From: Burkholderiales bacterium Ga0077543
Lineage (GTDB): Bacteria > Pseudomonadota > Gammaproteobacteria > Burkholderiales > Burkholderiaceae_C
Direction: 5' to 3'
NCBI GenBank assembly: GCA_001464055.1
Contig: LNET01000063.1
Location: 1 to 64,000, forward strand
DNA: 64,000 bases
Shown here one piece after another: positions 36,048-44,929 of the stretch; within the stretch, counting starts at the first letter, position 1; each line of letters starts with the position of its first letter. Below the pieces are notes generated by a model. That model saw only the letters and a program-made list of their open reading frames with translations. It ran no database searches and was not told where the DNA came from. A program made the position numbers and the translations under genes.

Positions 36048-36434
36048 TCAGTTGCGCACGGCCTTCACCATCGCGCGCCACCAGGGGGGCCCGGGCACCG
36101 CGGGGGCCTGCTGGGCACAGAATTCGCGCAGACGCTGCAGCTCACGCACGACGGGCGCAGGAAATCCCTGGCGACCACCGCGGCGGTCTTCGAGCAGGTC
36201 GTCCAGGGTCTGTTCGCGAATCGTCGCATCGGCCCAGCACCAGGCCACGCGGTTGGCCACGCGCGGGAACTGCTCGCACAGCCGCTGCGGGCGCCGGCCT
36301 GCCGGCAACCGCCGCAGCCAGAGCCGGGTCGCGCCCGTCAGGTCATCCTGCGCTTCACGCGACGCCACCCGCGTGGGGAACAGCGGGGCAGGACCGGTGG
36401 TCGGTGGCGGAACGGAAGGCACTGGATCGGACAT
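36048..36434 (-). CDS. hypothetical protein
   Basis: A 128-aa protein I do not recognise. It has a Pro-rich N-terminus (PSVPPPTTGPAPLFPTRV), then DDLTGATRLWLRRLPAGRRP, a central RVANRVAWCWADATIREQTLDDLL and a Trp-containing tail (PGPPWWRAMVKAVR). There are no membrane segments and no Cys motifs. It lies on the strand opposite tRNA-Arg and just upstream of the ABC permease gene on the same strand, with 74 bp between them. The composition fits a real gene, probably lineage-specific. Confidence 0.6.
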   Translation of the reverse strand: MSDPVPSVPPPTTGPAPLFPTRVASREAQDDLTGATRLWLRRLPAGRRPQRLCEQFPRVANRVAWCWADATIREQTLDDLLEDRRGGRQGFPAPVVRELQRLREFCAQQAPAVPGPPWWRAMVKAVRN

Positions 36435-36508
36435 GGCAGGGTCTCGGGCTGTGGCGTTTCTTGCCGCCTCTGCCCTGTTGTCGGCAGCCGGCGCACGGAC
36501 CTGAAGCC

Positions 36509-38116
36509 TCAGCTCGAAGCGCGCATCGCGCGGCTGAGCATCACCACCGGAATCAGCCCCACGGCCACGATCGCCAGCGAAGGCAGGGCCGCTTCGGCCA
36601 GCCGTTCGTCGCGCGCGAAGTTGTAGGCCACCACGGCCAGCGTATCGCTGCCGAAGGGCCGCAGCACCAGCGTTGCAGGCAGTTCCTTCATCACGTCGAC
36701 GAAGACCAGCAGCGCCGCAGCCAGCGCCGAACGTTGCAGCAGCGGCAGGTGCAAGCTGAAGAACACGCGTGGCGGCCGGCTGCCCAGCATGCGCGCGGTT
36801 TCGTCGATCGACACCGGCACACGCGCATAGCCGGCTTCCACCGACTGCAGCGCCACGGCCGAAAAGCGCACCATGTAGGCATAGACCAGCCCGAAGGCCG
36901 TGCCGGTGACCAGCGCGGCCACGCCCGCCTGCGGGAACTGCGCCTGCAGCCAGCCCACAGGCAGCAGGATGCCGATGGCGATGACCGCCCCCGGCACGGC
37001 ATAACCCAGGGACAGCACCCGCGCCGCCGGCTGCAGCACCGGACTGGCCCGGCCGCGCAACGCAAAGCCCAGCGCCAGCGCCAGCGCCGTGGCGGCCAGC
37101 GCTGCGATGCCGGCCAGGCGCAGGCTGGCCCAGCCCCATTCCAGGAAGCGGCCCAGCGGCAGGCCGAAGTCGCTGCCGGTGGCTTCCTGCCACAGCATGC
37201 GCGCCAGCCACAGCACCGGCAACACGAAGCCCAGCAGCACGGGCAGCGTGCACAGGCCCGCAGCCAGCCAGGCCGCCCGGCCGTGCAGGACGGCCGGCTG
37301 CGCCTCGCTGCCCTGGCGGTTGCCGCCGCGGCTGCTGGCGAAACGCAGCTTGCGCTGGGCAGCACGCTCGGCGGCCAGCAGCATCGCCACCACCAGCAGC
37401 AGCATCGACGCCAGCTGGGCCGCGGCAATGCGGTCGTCCATCACCAGCCAGGCCTTGTAGATGCCGGTGGAAAAAGTGGCCAGGCCGAAATAGGCGCCGA
37501 CGCCATAGTCGGCCAGGGTCTCCATCAATGCCAGGGCGGTGCCCGCGGCAATGGCCGGCCGCGCCATCGGCAGCGCCACCGCCAGCACCCGGCGGCGCAG
37601 CGGCGCACCCAGCAGCCGCGCGGCTTCCATCATCTGCACCGCGCGTTCAGCCAGTGCAGTGCGCACCAGCAGGTAGACATACGGGTACAGGCACAGCACG
37701 AACAAAACCACCGCACCCCAGGCACTGCGCACGTCGGGCCAGAGCGCACCGCTCCAGCCGAAAGTGGCGCGCAGGCTGGTCTGCAGCGGGCCGCTGAACT
37801 GCAGCGCGTCGGTCCAGGCGTAGGCCAGCACGTAGGCCGGCATCGCCAGCGGCAGCAGCAGCGCCCATTCGAAGACCCGGCGGCCGGGAAAGTCGAACAA
37901 GGTCACCGCCGCCGCCAGGGCCGAACCCAGCACCAGCACGCCCAGCCCCACGCCCGCAGCCAGCAGCAGGCTTTGCCAGGCGTATTCGGGCAAGACCGTG
38001 GCCCACTGGTGCTGCAGCACCGCCCAGGCGGCTTCGTCCATTGCCAGCCACGCCCCCAGCACACCCAGGACGGGCAGCGCCAGAAACAGGCACAACAGGG
38101 TCAGCAAGAGGCGCAC
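36509..38116 (-). CDS. ferric iron ABC transporter permease (FbpB-like)
   Basis: A polytopic protein of about 535 aa with two fused permease halves and about twelve hydrophobic segments. It has the two EAA-type loops expected of the FbpB/SfuB/AfuB group: MMEAARLLGAPLRRRVLAVALPMARPAI in the first half (residues split here only by loop) and SIDETARMLGSRPPRVFFSLHLPLL in the second, followed by VDVMKELPATLVLRPF. It imports iron(III) delivered by a periplasmic binding protein. The start is uncertain: GTG at 38116, 38188 or 38218 are in frame, and the last lies inside the Fur-like box. The ATPase gene is divergent; no binding-protein gene is nearby. Confidence 0.85.
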   Translation of the reverse strand: MRLLLTLLCLFLALPVLGVLGAWLAMDEAAWAVLQHQWATVLPEYAWQSLLLAAGVGLGVLVLGSALAAAVTLFDFPGRRVFEWALLLPLAMPAYVLAYAWTDALQFSGPLQTSLRATFGWSGALWPDVRSAWGAVVLFVLCLYPYVYLLVRTALAERAVQMMEAARLLGAPLRRRVLAVALPMARPAIAAGTALALMETLADYGVGAYFGLATFSTGIYKAWLVMDDRIAAAQLASMLLLVVAMLLAAERAAQRKLRFASSRGGNRQGSEAQPAVLHGRAAWLAAGLCTLPVLLGFVLPVLWLARMLWQEATGSDFGLPLGRFLEWGWASLRLAGIAALAATALALALGFALRGRASPVLQPAARVLSLGYAVPGAVIAIGILLPVGWLQAQFPQAGVAALVTGTAFGLVYAYMVRFSAVALQSVEAGYARVPVSIDETARMLGSRPPRVFFSLHLPLLQRSALAAALLVFVDVMKELPATLVLRPFGSDTLAVVAYNFARDERLAEAALPSLAIVAVGLIPVVMLSRAMRASS

Positions 38117-38195
38117 GGGAGGGGCAACAGGAACGAGACAAGCAGCGGGATGGCCGACCAGGCCGCCAGGAAGGTCGGGGTCCTGCACGACAAGG

Positions 38196-38216
38196 GAATG
38201 CGAACAATCCGCATTC
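38196..38216. promoter_or_regulatory. candidate Fur box between iron permease and ATPase genes
   Basis: GAATGCG, seven bases (AACAATC), then CGCATTC: a perfect 7+7 inverted repeat within a 21-bp site where eight of ten pairs are symmetric. The TGCGAAnnATnCGCA-like core fits the GC-shifted Fur boxes of high-GC proteobacteria. It sits 24 bp before the ATPase start and in front of the divergent permease gene, consistent with iron-repressed expression of both. The Fur assignment is inference from core and context. Confidence 0.55.
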
Positions 38217-38240
38217 ACTGCTTGAGATTATGATTCAGTC

Positions 38241-39338
38241 ATGTTCCTGGACCTGCAAGACGTGGGTGTGCAATACGCCCGTTCGACCACCGGCCGCGCC
38301 GCCGTGCGCGGGGTCAGCATGGGGCTGGAGGCGGGTCAGATCGGTGTGCTGATCGGCCCTTCGGGCTGCGGCAAGACGAGCCTGCTGCGCGCCGTGGCCG
38401 GGCTGGAACGCTGCAGCGGCGGGCGCATCCTGATCGGGGACCAGGTGCTGTCGGACGCTGCGGCCGGCATCCACCTGGCGCCGGAAACCCGGCGCATCGG
38501 CATGGTCTTCCAGGACTACGCGCTGTTCCCGCACCTGAGCGTGGCCGACAACATCGCCTTCGGCCTGAGCACCCTGCCCCGCGCCCAGCGCGAGCAGCGG
38601 GTGCAGCAGGTGCTGGACCTGGTGGGCCTGGCGCATGCCGCCAAGCGCGCGCCGCACCAGCTCTCCGGCGGCCAGCAGCAGCGCGTGGCGCTGGCCAGGG
38701 CGCTGGCACCGCAGCCGCGGCTGCTGCTGCTGGACGAACCGTTTTCCAGCCTCGACGTCGACCTGCGCGAACGCCTGGCGCAGGAAGTCCGCATCATCCT
38801 GAAGGAAAGCGGCACCACTGCCCTGCTCGTCACGCACGACCAGTTCGAGGCCTTCGCGGTGGGCGACACCATCGGCGTGATGAACCACGGCCAGCTCGAG
38901 CAGTGGGACGACGCCTATACGCTTTACCACCGGCCGGTGTCGCGTTTCGTCGCCGAATTCATCGGCCATGGCGTGTTCGCCCCGGCCCAGATCGTCACCT
39001 GCGCCCACGGCGCCTGCGTGCAGACGCCTCTGGGTGAAATCCACGACCTGGCCGGCGCCCCTGGCGCGCCCCTGCCCGGCAACCTGCCGCTGGGCGACTG
39101 CGACGTGCTGCTGCGTGCCGACGACATCGTCCACGACGACGCCAGCCCGATCCGCGCCCTGATCGAACGCAAGGCCTTCCGTGGCTCGGAATTCCTGCTG
39201 ACGCTGCGCCTGCAGACCGGCGAACGGGTCATGGCACATGTGCCTTCGCACCACGACCACCACGTCGGCGAGTGGATCGGCATCCGCGCCGAAGTCGATC
39301 ACGTCGTGACATTCCCCCGGCTGCGAACCGCGGCCTGA
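38241..39338 (+). CDS. ferric iron ABC transporter ATP-binding protein (FbpC-like)
   Basis: A 365-aa ATPase. Walker A is IGPSGCGKTSLLRAVAGLE, the Q-loop is GMVFQDYALFPHL, the signature is LSGGQQQRVALARAL, Walker B is LLLLDEPFSSLDVDL and the H-loop is LLVTHDQFEAFAVGD. A C-terminal TOBE-type regulatory domain follows (about 240-360; DVLLRADDIVHDD). The length and TOBE domain match FbpC/PotA-class importers. It pairs with the divergent permease across the Fur-like box. The substrate-binding protein must be encoded elsewhere. Confidence 0.9.
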   Translation: MFLDLQDVGVQYARSTTGRAAVRGVSMGLEAGQIGVLIGPSGCGKTSLLRAVAGLERCSGGRILIGDQVLSDAAAGIHLAPETRRIGMVFQDYALFPHLSVADNIAFGLSTLPRAQREQRVQQVLDLVGLAHAAKRAPHQLSGGQQQRVALARALAPQPRLLLLDEPFSSLDVDLRERLAQEVRIILKESGTTALLVTHDQFEAFAVGDTIGVMNHGQLEQWDDAYTLYHRPVSRFVAEFIGHGVFAPAQIVTCAHGACVQTPLGEIHDLAGAPGAPLPGNLPLGDCDVLLRADDIVHDDASPIRALIERKAFRGSEFLLTLRLQTGERVMAHVPSHHDHHVGEWIGIRAEVDHVVTFPRLRTAA

Positions 39339-39346
39339 GCGATCAA

Positions 39347-39362
39347 CACCCGGAGTCGGGTG
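39347..39362 (+). terminator. short stem-loop after the ABC ATPase gene
   Basis: CACCCG, loop GAGT, CGGGTG, nine bases after the ATPase stop. There is no T-run, only GCAACTTTCC, so it is a weak terminator or an mRNA end-protecting hairpin. Confidence 0.4.
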
Positions 39363-39469
39363 CAACTTTCCGGACTGCGCCAGCACCAAGAACCAAGCCA
39401 GTCCTATACTGGAATGGCATGTAAATGCTTGGCGTTGCCAGGTCTGTTGCTTCGAAAGGCGAGTCCGAC

Positions 39470-40915
39470 ATGGGTGGCAAATTCAAAGTAGCTGGTTTGT
39501 TGATGGCCGGCGCCGTCGCCGGGGCATTGACCACCATGCAACTCACGGCGGTGGCCCGCAGCTCGCTGGCACCCCTTCCGCTGGAAGAACTGCAGCAGCT
39601 GGCGGCGGTGTTCGGCATGGTCAAGAACGAATACGTCGAGCCGGTCGACGAGAAGAAGCTCATCTCCGACGCCATCAGCGGCATGGTGGCCGGCCTGGAC
39701 CCGCATTCGCAATACTTCGACAAGAAGTCCTTCAAGGAATTTCGCGAAGGGACCACCGGCAAATTCGTCGGCATCGGCATCGAAATGAGCATGGAAGACG
39801 GCCTGGTCAAGGTCGTCTCACCCATCGAGGGCTCGCCCGCCTTCCGCGCCGGCTTGCGTCCTGGCGACCTGATCACCCGCATCGACGACACCGCGGTCAA
39901 GGGCCTGAGCGTCGACCAGGCCGTCAAGCGCATGCGCGGCGAACCGGCCACCAAGGTCCAGCTCACCGTCTTCCGCAAGGCCGAGAGCCGCAGCTTCCCG
40001 GTGACCATCATCCGCGAGGAAATCCGCATGCAAAGCGTGCGGGCCAGGATGATCGAGCCCGGCTATGGCTGGATCCGCATCAGCCTGTTCCAGGAGAGCA
40101 CGGTCGCCGACTTCGTGAAGAAGGCCGAGGAGTTGTACAAGCAGGACCCGAACCTGAAGGGTCTGGTGCTGGACCTGCGCAACGACCCGGGCGGTCTGCT
40201 CGAAGGCGCCGTCGCAGTCTCGGCCGCTTTCCTGCCCAGCGACGTGGTCGTGGTGTCCACCAACGGCCAGGTGGCAGATTCGCGCGCCACCTACAGGGCC
40301 AGCCCCGAGTACTACGCCCGCCGCGGTGGCGACCCGCTGCGTTCGCTGCCGGCGGCCATGAAGAAGGTGCCACTGGTGGTGCTGGTCAACGAAGGCTCGG
40401 CATCGGCCAGCGAAATCGTCGCCGGCGCGCTGCAGGACCACAAGCGAGCCACCATCATGGGCGCGCAGACCTTCGGCAAGGGCTCGGTCCAGACCGTGCG
40501 CCCGCTGTCGGCCGAAACCGCCCTGAAGATCACCACGGCGCGCTACTACACGCCCAATGGGCGCACTATCCAGGCCACCGGCATCGTGCCCGACGTCTGG
40601 CTGGACGAAACCGCGGAAGGCAACGTGTTCGCGGCCTTGCGCATGCGCGAAGCCGACCTGGAAAAGCACCTGCAAGGCGCCGACGAGAAGAAAGGCACGC
40701 CTGAAGACAAGGCGCGCGAAAAGGCCCGCGAGGAAGCCCGCGCCAAGCTCGAAGAACAGATGGCCAAGACCAAGGAACCGCCGAAGCCGCTGCCCGAGTT
40801 CGGCACCCCCGAAGACTTCCCCTTGATGCAGGCGCTGAACCAGTTGCGTGGCCAGCCGGTGATGGTCAGCAAGACCGCCAGCGAACGCAAGGCCGAGGCC
40901 CCGGCCGCCAAGTAG
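39470..40915 (+). CDS. ctpA: S41 family carboxy-terminal processing protease
   Basis: A 481-aa periplasmic serine protease from the ATG at 39470; a longer in-frame ATG at 39425 is less likely because it lacks a leader-like start. The N-terminal helix FKVAGLLMAGAVAGALTT anchors or exports it. It then shows the S41 N-domain with DPHSQYFDKKSFKEF, a PDZ domain (about 85-165; VSPIEGSPAFRAGLRPGD), and the catalytic Ser/Lys pair in EGSASASEIVAGAL and FGKGSVQTV. The C-terminal tail is charged and Lys/Glu-rich. It trims or degrades envelope proteins, including peptidoglycan hydrolase regulators in related species. A strong terminator follows. Confidence 0.95.
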   Translation: MGGKFKVAGLLMAGAVAGALTTMQLTAVARSSLAPLPLEELQQLAAVFGMVKNEYVEPVDEKKLISDAISGMVAGLDPHSQYFDKKSFKEFREGTTGKFVGIGIEMSMEDGLVKVVSPIEGSPAFRAGLRPGDLITRIDDTAVKGLSVDQAVKRMRGEPATKVQLTVFRKAESRSFPVTIIREEIRMQSVRARMIEPGYGWIRISLFQESTVADFVKKAEELYKQDPNLKGLVLDLRNDPGGLLEGAVAVSAAFLPSDVVVVSTNGQVADSRATYRASPEYYARRGGDPLRSLPAAMKKVPLVVLVNEGSASASEIVAGALQDHKRATIMGAQTFGKGSVQTVRPLSAETALKITTARYYTPNGRTIQATGIVPDVWLDETAEGNVFAALRMREADLEKHLQGADEKKGTPEDKAREKAREEARAKLEEQMAKTKEPPKPLPEFGTPEDFPLMQALNQLRGQPVMVSKTASERKAEAPAAK

Positions 40916-40933
40916 GCGCGAACGGTACGGCAC

Positions 40934-40960
40934 ACAAACCCGCCCTGCAGGCGGGTTTGT
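40934..40960 (+). terminator. strong intrinsic-type stem-loop downstream of ctpA
   Basis: ACAAACCCGCC (40934-40944), loop CTGCA, GGCGGGTTTGT (40950-40960): an 11-bp perfect stem containing T-tracts, 18 nt after the ctpA stop and followed by CCTTTGTG. This fits a rho-independent terminator separating ctpA from the ThiF gene. Confidence 0.85.
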
Positions 40961-40985
40961 CCTTTGTGAACCCCAGCCTTCGACG

Positions 40986-41756
40986 ATGACCGACGACCAA
41001 CTGCTGCGCTACGCCCGCCACCTGCTGCTGGACGGCCTGGGTGTCGAAGGCCAGCGTGCGCTGCTGGCAGCACATGCGCTCGTCATCGGCGCCGGCGGCC
41101 TGGGCTCGCCGGTGGCGCTGTACCTGGGCAGCGCCGGCATCGGCCGCATCACGGTCGTCGACGACGACGCTGTCGACCTGGGCAACCTGCAGCGACAGAT
41201 TGCCCACAACCTGTCGCGCCTGGGCCAGCCCAAGGCGACTTCGGTTCGCGCCAGCATCGCCGCCATCAACCCCGACGTGCAGGTCAACGCCATCGTGCGC
41301 CGTGCCGACCCGGCACTGCTCGACGAATGGGTGCCCCAGGCCAGCGTGGTGCTGGACTGCAGCGACAACTTCCGCACCCGCCATGCCGTCAATGCGGCCT
41401 GCGTGCGCCACCACAAGCCGCTGGTCTGGGGCGCAGCCATCGGCTGGGACGCGCAGCTGTCGGTGGTGGACCCGGCGCACGCCGGCGGCCCCTGCTATGC
41501 CTGCCTGTTCCCGCCCGAGTCCGCGCACACCGACGAGGCCTGCGCCACGATGGGCGTGCTGGCGCCCCTGGTGGGCGTGGTGGGCAGCTTGCAGGCGGCC
41601 GAGGCCATCAAGCTGCTGACGGGCACGGGCACGTCGCTGGCCGGCCAGTTGCTGATGCTGGACGCCCGGCAACCGGGCTTCGACCGTATCCAGGTGGCGC
41701 GGCTGCCACATTGCAGCGTCTGCGGCACCGGTGGCAGCGCCCCGGGCCACCCTTGA
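40986..41756 (+). CDS. moeB: ThiF/MoeB family E1-like adenylyltransferase
   Basis: A 256-aa E1-like enzyme that adenylates the C-terminal Gly of a ubiquitin-like sulfur carrier (MoaD or ThiS). The ATP-binding motif is IGAGGLGSPVALYLGSAG, followed by DDAVDLGNLQRQIAH with the ATP-contacting Arg and Asp. The substrate loop is LDCSDNFRTRHAVN. The structural zinc is held by CYAC and CSVC. There is no rhodanese domain. MoeB and ThiF cannot be separated by sequence alone, and no partner carrier gene is adjacent. Confidence 0.88.
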   Translation: MTDDQLLRYARHLLLDGLGVEGQRALLAAHALVIGAGGLGSPVALYLGSAGIGRITVVDDDAVDLGNLQRQIAHNLSRLGQPKATSVRASIAAINPDVQVNAIVRRADPALLDEWVPQASVVLDCSDNFRTRHAVNAACVRHHKPLVWGAAIGWDAQLSVVDPAHAGGPCYACLFPPESAHTDEACATMGVLAPLVGVVGSLQAAEAIKLLTGTGTSLAGQLLMLDARQPGFDRIQVARLPHCSVCGTGGSAPGHP

Positions 41757-41777
41757 CACCCCCTTGAGCTTCCTCGA

Positions 41778-42644
41778 ATGATCGATTCACCCCCCCCTCT
41801 GAACGCCCGCAATTTCCCCAGCGCCGAAGAAGAAGCCAAGCTCATCGACCCGTCGCGTTATGCCGGCCCGGAAAGCGCCTATCGCCTGGCTTTCGCCGAC
41901 AACGACTTCCTCTTGCGCGAGGAACTGCGCCCGGTGCGCATGCAGCTGGAGCTGCTCAAGCCCGAACTCATCCAGCGCGAACTGGGCATCGAGTCGACCA
42001 TCGTCATCTTCGGCAGCGCCCGCATCCTGCCGATGGAGCTGGCCCAGGCCCAGCTGGACGCGGCTGCGCCCGAACAACGCCCACGCGCCGAGATGGCGCT
42101 GGCCATGAGCCGGTTCTATGAGGAAGCACGCCGCTTCTCGGCCCTGGTGGCCGAGCACTCCCGCCAGCTGAAGACGCCGATCTACGTGGTCACGGGCGGC
42201 GGCCCCGGCATCATGGAAGCCGGCAACCGCGGCAGCTTCGAGGTCGGTGGCAAGAGCATCGGGCTGAACATCGTGCTGCCCCATGAGCAGGCGCCCAACC
42301 CCTACATCACGCCCGAGCTCTGTTTCCAGTTCCATTACTTCGCGCTGCGCAAGATGCACTTCCTGATGCGCAGCATTGCGCTGGTGTGCTTTCCGGGCGG
42401 TTTCGGCACGCTCGACGAACTGTTCGAGACCATGACCCTGGTGCAGACCGGCAAGAGCCGCCAGCGCCCGATCCTGCTGTTCGGCCGCGCGTTCTGGGAA
42501 AAGCTCGTGAACTTCCAGCATCTGGTCGACACCGGCATGATCAGCCCGGGCGACCTGAACCTGTTCCACTTCGTCGAGACCGCCGAGGAAGCCTGGGACG
42601 CGCTGGCCGCGCACTACGGCAGCGAACTCCGGCCCGCCACCTGA
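41778..42644 (+). CDS. LOG family protein
   Basis: A 288-aa Rossmann-fold protein with the LOG/lysine-decarboxylase-like signatures VVTGGGPGIMEAGNRG and CFPGGFGTLDELFETM. The family includes cytokinin riboside 5'-monophosphate phosphoribohydrolases and nucleotide 5'-monophosphate nucleosidases (PpnN). The N-terminal extension of about 70 residues (RNFPSAEEEAKLIDPSRYAG) marks the longer bacterial subgroup. Probable role: nucleotide salvage. Arginase follows 15 nt after its stop, so the two are likely co-transcribed. Confidence 0.9.
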   Translation: MIDSPPPLNARNFPSAEEEAKLIDPSRYAGPESAYRLAFADNDFLLREELRPVRMQLELLKPELIQRELGIESTIVIFGSARILPMELAQAQLDAAAPEQRPRAEMALAMSRFYEEARRFSALVAEHSRQLKTPIYVVTGGGPGIMEAGNRGSFEVGGKSIGLNIVLPHEQAPNPYITPELCFQFHYFALRKMHFLMRSIALVCFPGGFGTLDELFETMTLVQTGKSRQRPILLFGRAFWEKLVNFQHLVDTGMISPGDLNLFHFVETAEEAWDALAAHYGSELRPAT

Positions 42645-42659
42645 GGAAGCAGCCAGGTC

Positions 42660-43616
42660 ATGAACCCAGACATCAGCCTGATCGGTGCGCCCACCGACAT
42701 CGGCGCTGGCGCCCGCGGCGCGAGCATGGGCCCCGAGGCCCTGCGTGTGGCGAACCTGCAAGCCACGCTGGAAAGCCATGGCCTGAAGGTGCTTGACCGC
42801 GGCAACCTCAGCGGCCCGGCCAACCCCTGGCTGCCGCCAGTGGACGGCTACCGCCACCTGGCCGAAGTGGCCGCCTGGAACCAGTCGGTCCACGACGCCA
42901 TGTTCGCCGAACTGCAGCTGGGCCGGCTGCCCATCCTGCTGGGCGGCGACCATTGCCTGGGCATCGGCAGCATCAGCGCCGTGGCCCGCCATTGCCGCGC
43001 CACCGGCAAGAAACTGCGCATCCTTTGGCTGGACGCCCATGCCGACTTCAACACCCAGGTGCTCACGCCCAGCGGCAACATCCATGGCATGCCGGTGGCC
43101 TGCCTGTGCGGGCACGGCCCGCGCGAGCTCGTCACCATCGGCGGCCAGGTGCCGGCCATCAACCCGAAATGGGTGCGGCAGATCGGCATCCGCAGCGTCG
43201 ACGCCGGTGAAAAGCGCTTTGTGCACGAAGCCGGCCTGGAAGTCTTCGACATGCGCTACATCGACGAGATGGGCATGCGTCACACGATGGAACTGGCACT
43301 GGCCACGCTGGACGACAACACCCACCTGCACGTCAGTTTCGACGTCGATTTCCTCGACCCCGAGATCGCCCCCGGCGTGGGTACCACCGTACCCGGCGGC
43401 CCCACCTACCGTGAAGCCCAGCTGTGCATGGAGATGATCGCCGACACCGGGCGCCTGGCCAGCCTGGACGTGATGGAACTGAACCCGGCGCTGGACATGC
43501 GCAACAAGACCGCCCTGCTGGCGGTGGACCTGATCGAAAGCCTGTTCGGCAAGAGCACGCTGATGCGTGACCGGCGCCAGGCGGCACCTCCGCAAACCAC
43601 ACCGTCCCACCGATGA
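42660..43616 (+). CDS. rocF: arginase
   Basis: A 318-aa ureohydrolase that splits arginine into ornithine and urea. All dimanganese ligands are in place: LGGDHCLGIGS, WLDAHADFNT and SFDVDFLDPEIAPG. The loop TVPGGPTYREAQL with ELNPALDMRNKT defines the arginase subgroup rather than agmatinase, which typically shows different loops. The ATG is at 42660, and the next gene's ATG overlaps its stop (ATGA). The operon LOG-arginase-C26 hydrolase suggests nitrogen or polyamine metabolism. Confidence 0.93.
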   Translation: MNPDISLIGAPTDIGAGARGASMGPEALRVANLQATLESHGLKVLDRGNLSGPANPWLPPVDGYRHLAEVAAWNQSVHDAMFAELQLGRLPILLGGDHCLGIGSISAVARHCRATGKKLRILWLDAHADFNTQVLTPSGNIHGMPVACLCGHGPRELVTIGGQVPAINPKWVRQIGIRSVDAGEKRFVHEAGLEVFDMRYIDEMGMRHTMELALATLDDNTHLHVSFDVDFLDPEIAPGVGTTVPGGPTYREAQLCMEMIADTGRLASLDVMELNPALDMRNKTALLAVDLIESLFGKSTLMRDRRQAAPPQTTPSHR

Positions 43617-44449
43617 ACCCCCCGCTGCTGATCGGAATCTCCGCCCGCATCCACCACCCCGACGCACCCGGCATGACGCTGGGCGGGGTCTACACGAAGA
43701 CGCTGCACTACCTGGAGCAGTCGGTGGCGCACTGGGTGCTGTCGGGGCACGCCATGGCGGTGATGGTGCCGGCGGTCACGAAAGACAGCCTGGTGCTGCG
43801 CAGCGACCTGAACCTGCACGACTACGCCAGCACCCTGGACGGCCTGGTGCTGCAGGGCGGCAACGATGTCGCGCCCGAACACTACGGCGAAACCCCCGAG
43901 CACCCCGACTGGGCTGGCGACCCGGTGCGCGACCGCTACGAAATGGAACTGGTTCAGGCCTTCGTCGACGCCGGCAAGCCGGTGTTCGGCGTCTGCCGCG
44001 GCCTGCAGTTGCTGAACGTGATGTTCGGCGGCAGCCTGTACCAGGACATTCCGACGCAGCAACCGCTGGCCCTGCCCCACCGCGAAGCCGGACGCTACGA
44101 GCAGCATTTCCACGACATCGAGATCGTGCCCGGCACCCGCCTGGCCCAGCTGTACCCGGGCGTGCGCCGCGCCACCACCAACAGCATCCACCACCAGGGC
44201 ATCAAGGACCTGGCGCCCGGTTTCGAGGTGGAAGCGCGCTGCCCCGACGACGGACTGATCGAGGCCATCCGCCGCCGCCCCGACCAGGGCCCGGCCTATG
44301 TCGCCGCGGTGCAGTGGCACCCGGAATTTCACCTGCCTGGCAGCCCCGACACCTTCGACGACCGGGCCATGCTCGACGATTTCCTGGGCGCCGCACGGCA
44401 AGCCAGGGTGGCACGCGACATCAGGGACAAGGGCCGTTGCGCTGCCTGA
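43613..44449 (+). CDS. gamma-glutamyl-gamma-aminobutyrate hydrolase family protein (peptidase C26)
   Basis: A 278-aa class I glutamine-amidotransferase-like hydrolase. It starts LIGISARIHHPD. The nucleophile Cys is in FGVCRGLQLLNV, with LQGGNDVAPEHYGE before it, and the catalytic His/Glu lie in VQWHPEFH. PuuD-type members release GABA or amino acids from gamma-glutamyl compounds, consistent with coupling to arginase and the polyamine pathway. It overlaps the arginase stop by 4 nt and converges with the next gene, sharing 29 nt. Confidence 0.9.
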   Translation: MNPPLLIGISARIHHPDAPGMTLGGVYTKTLHYLEQSVAHWVLSGHAMAVMVPAVTKDSLVLRSDLNLHDYASTLDGLVLQGGNDVAPEHYGETPEHPDWAGDPVRDRYEMELVQAFVDAGKPVFGVCRGLQLLNVMFGGSLYQDIPTQQPLALPHREAGRYEQHFHDIEIVPGTRLAQLYPGVRRATTNSIHHQGIKDLAPGFEVEARCPDDGLIEAIRRRPDQGPAYVAAVQWHPEFHLPGSPDTFDDRAMLDDFLGAARQARVARDIRDKGRCAA

Positions 44450-44927
44450 AGTCCTTGGGCATCTCGGTATTGCCGGCGGCGTGGAAGCCGCGCCGCAGCG
44501 CACGGGCCATGCGTTCTTCCTTGACCAGCGGGCCGGTGTCGTAGCGGAAGCGCTGGCTCCAGGCCTGGCCTTCCTCGACCTGACGGCGGCTCAGGTCGAC
44601 GGCGTCGAGCGACACCGCGGCCAGCAGCGTGCCCGAGGCATTGCGCGTGGCGCCGCTGACCTGCACGTTCTTGCCCAGCGACACATCCACCAGCGACTGC
44701 TTGGATTCCGGCCCCCCAGCCTGGCAGAGCTCTGGCGGGTCGACGTGGCGCAGGCGCACGGTCTGCTCGGTCCTGTCGGCCAGCCGCACGACCAGCGTCG
44801 CACCATCGACGACGCGCACCACCCGGCCCTCGAAGGCGGGAATCGGCTTGGACTTCTGGGCGGCAACCGGTCCGGCCCAGGCCAGCAGGCCGGTGCACAG
44901 CAACAAGAGCGTGAGTGGCAGGTTCAT
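44421..44927 (-). CDS. thermonuclease (SNase)-like secreted protein
   Basis: A 168-aa protein with a signal peptide (LLLLCTGLLAWAGPVAAQ). One SNase-like OB-fold follows: VVRVVDGATLVVRL, VRLRHVDPPELCQ and QVEEGQAWSQRF. The metal-binding and catalytic residues corresponding to Asp21, Arg35, Asp40 and Glu43 of staphylococcal nuclease appear present, but the usual DRYGR segment with Arg87 reads TRNASGT, so the second catalytic Arg seems lost. The ATG is 2 nt after the helicase stop, so they are co-transcribed. It may bind rather than cut nucleic acid. Confidence 0.75.
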   Translation of the reverse strand: MNLPLTLLLLCTGLLAWAGPVAAQKSKPIPAFEGRVVRVVDGATLVVRLADRTEQTVRLRHVDPPELCQAGGPESKQSLVDVSLGKNVQVSGATRNASGTLLAAVSLDAVDLSRRQVEEGQAWSQRFRYDTGPLVKEERMARALRRGFHAAGNTEMPKDFRQRNGPCP

Positions 44928-44929
44928 GG

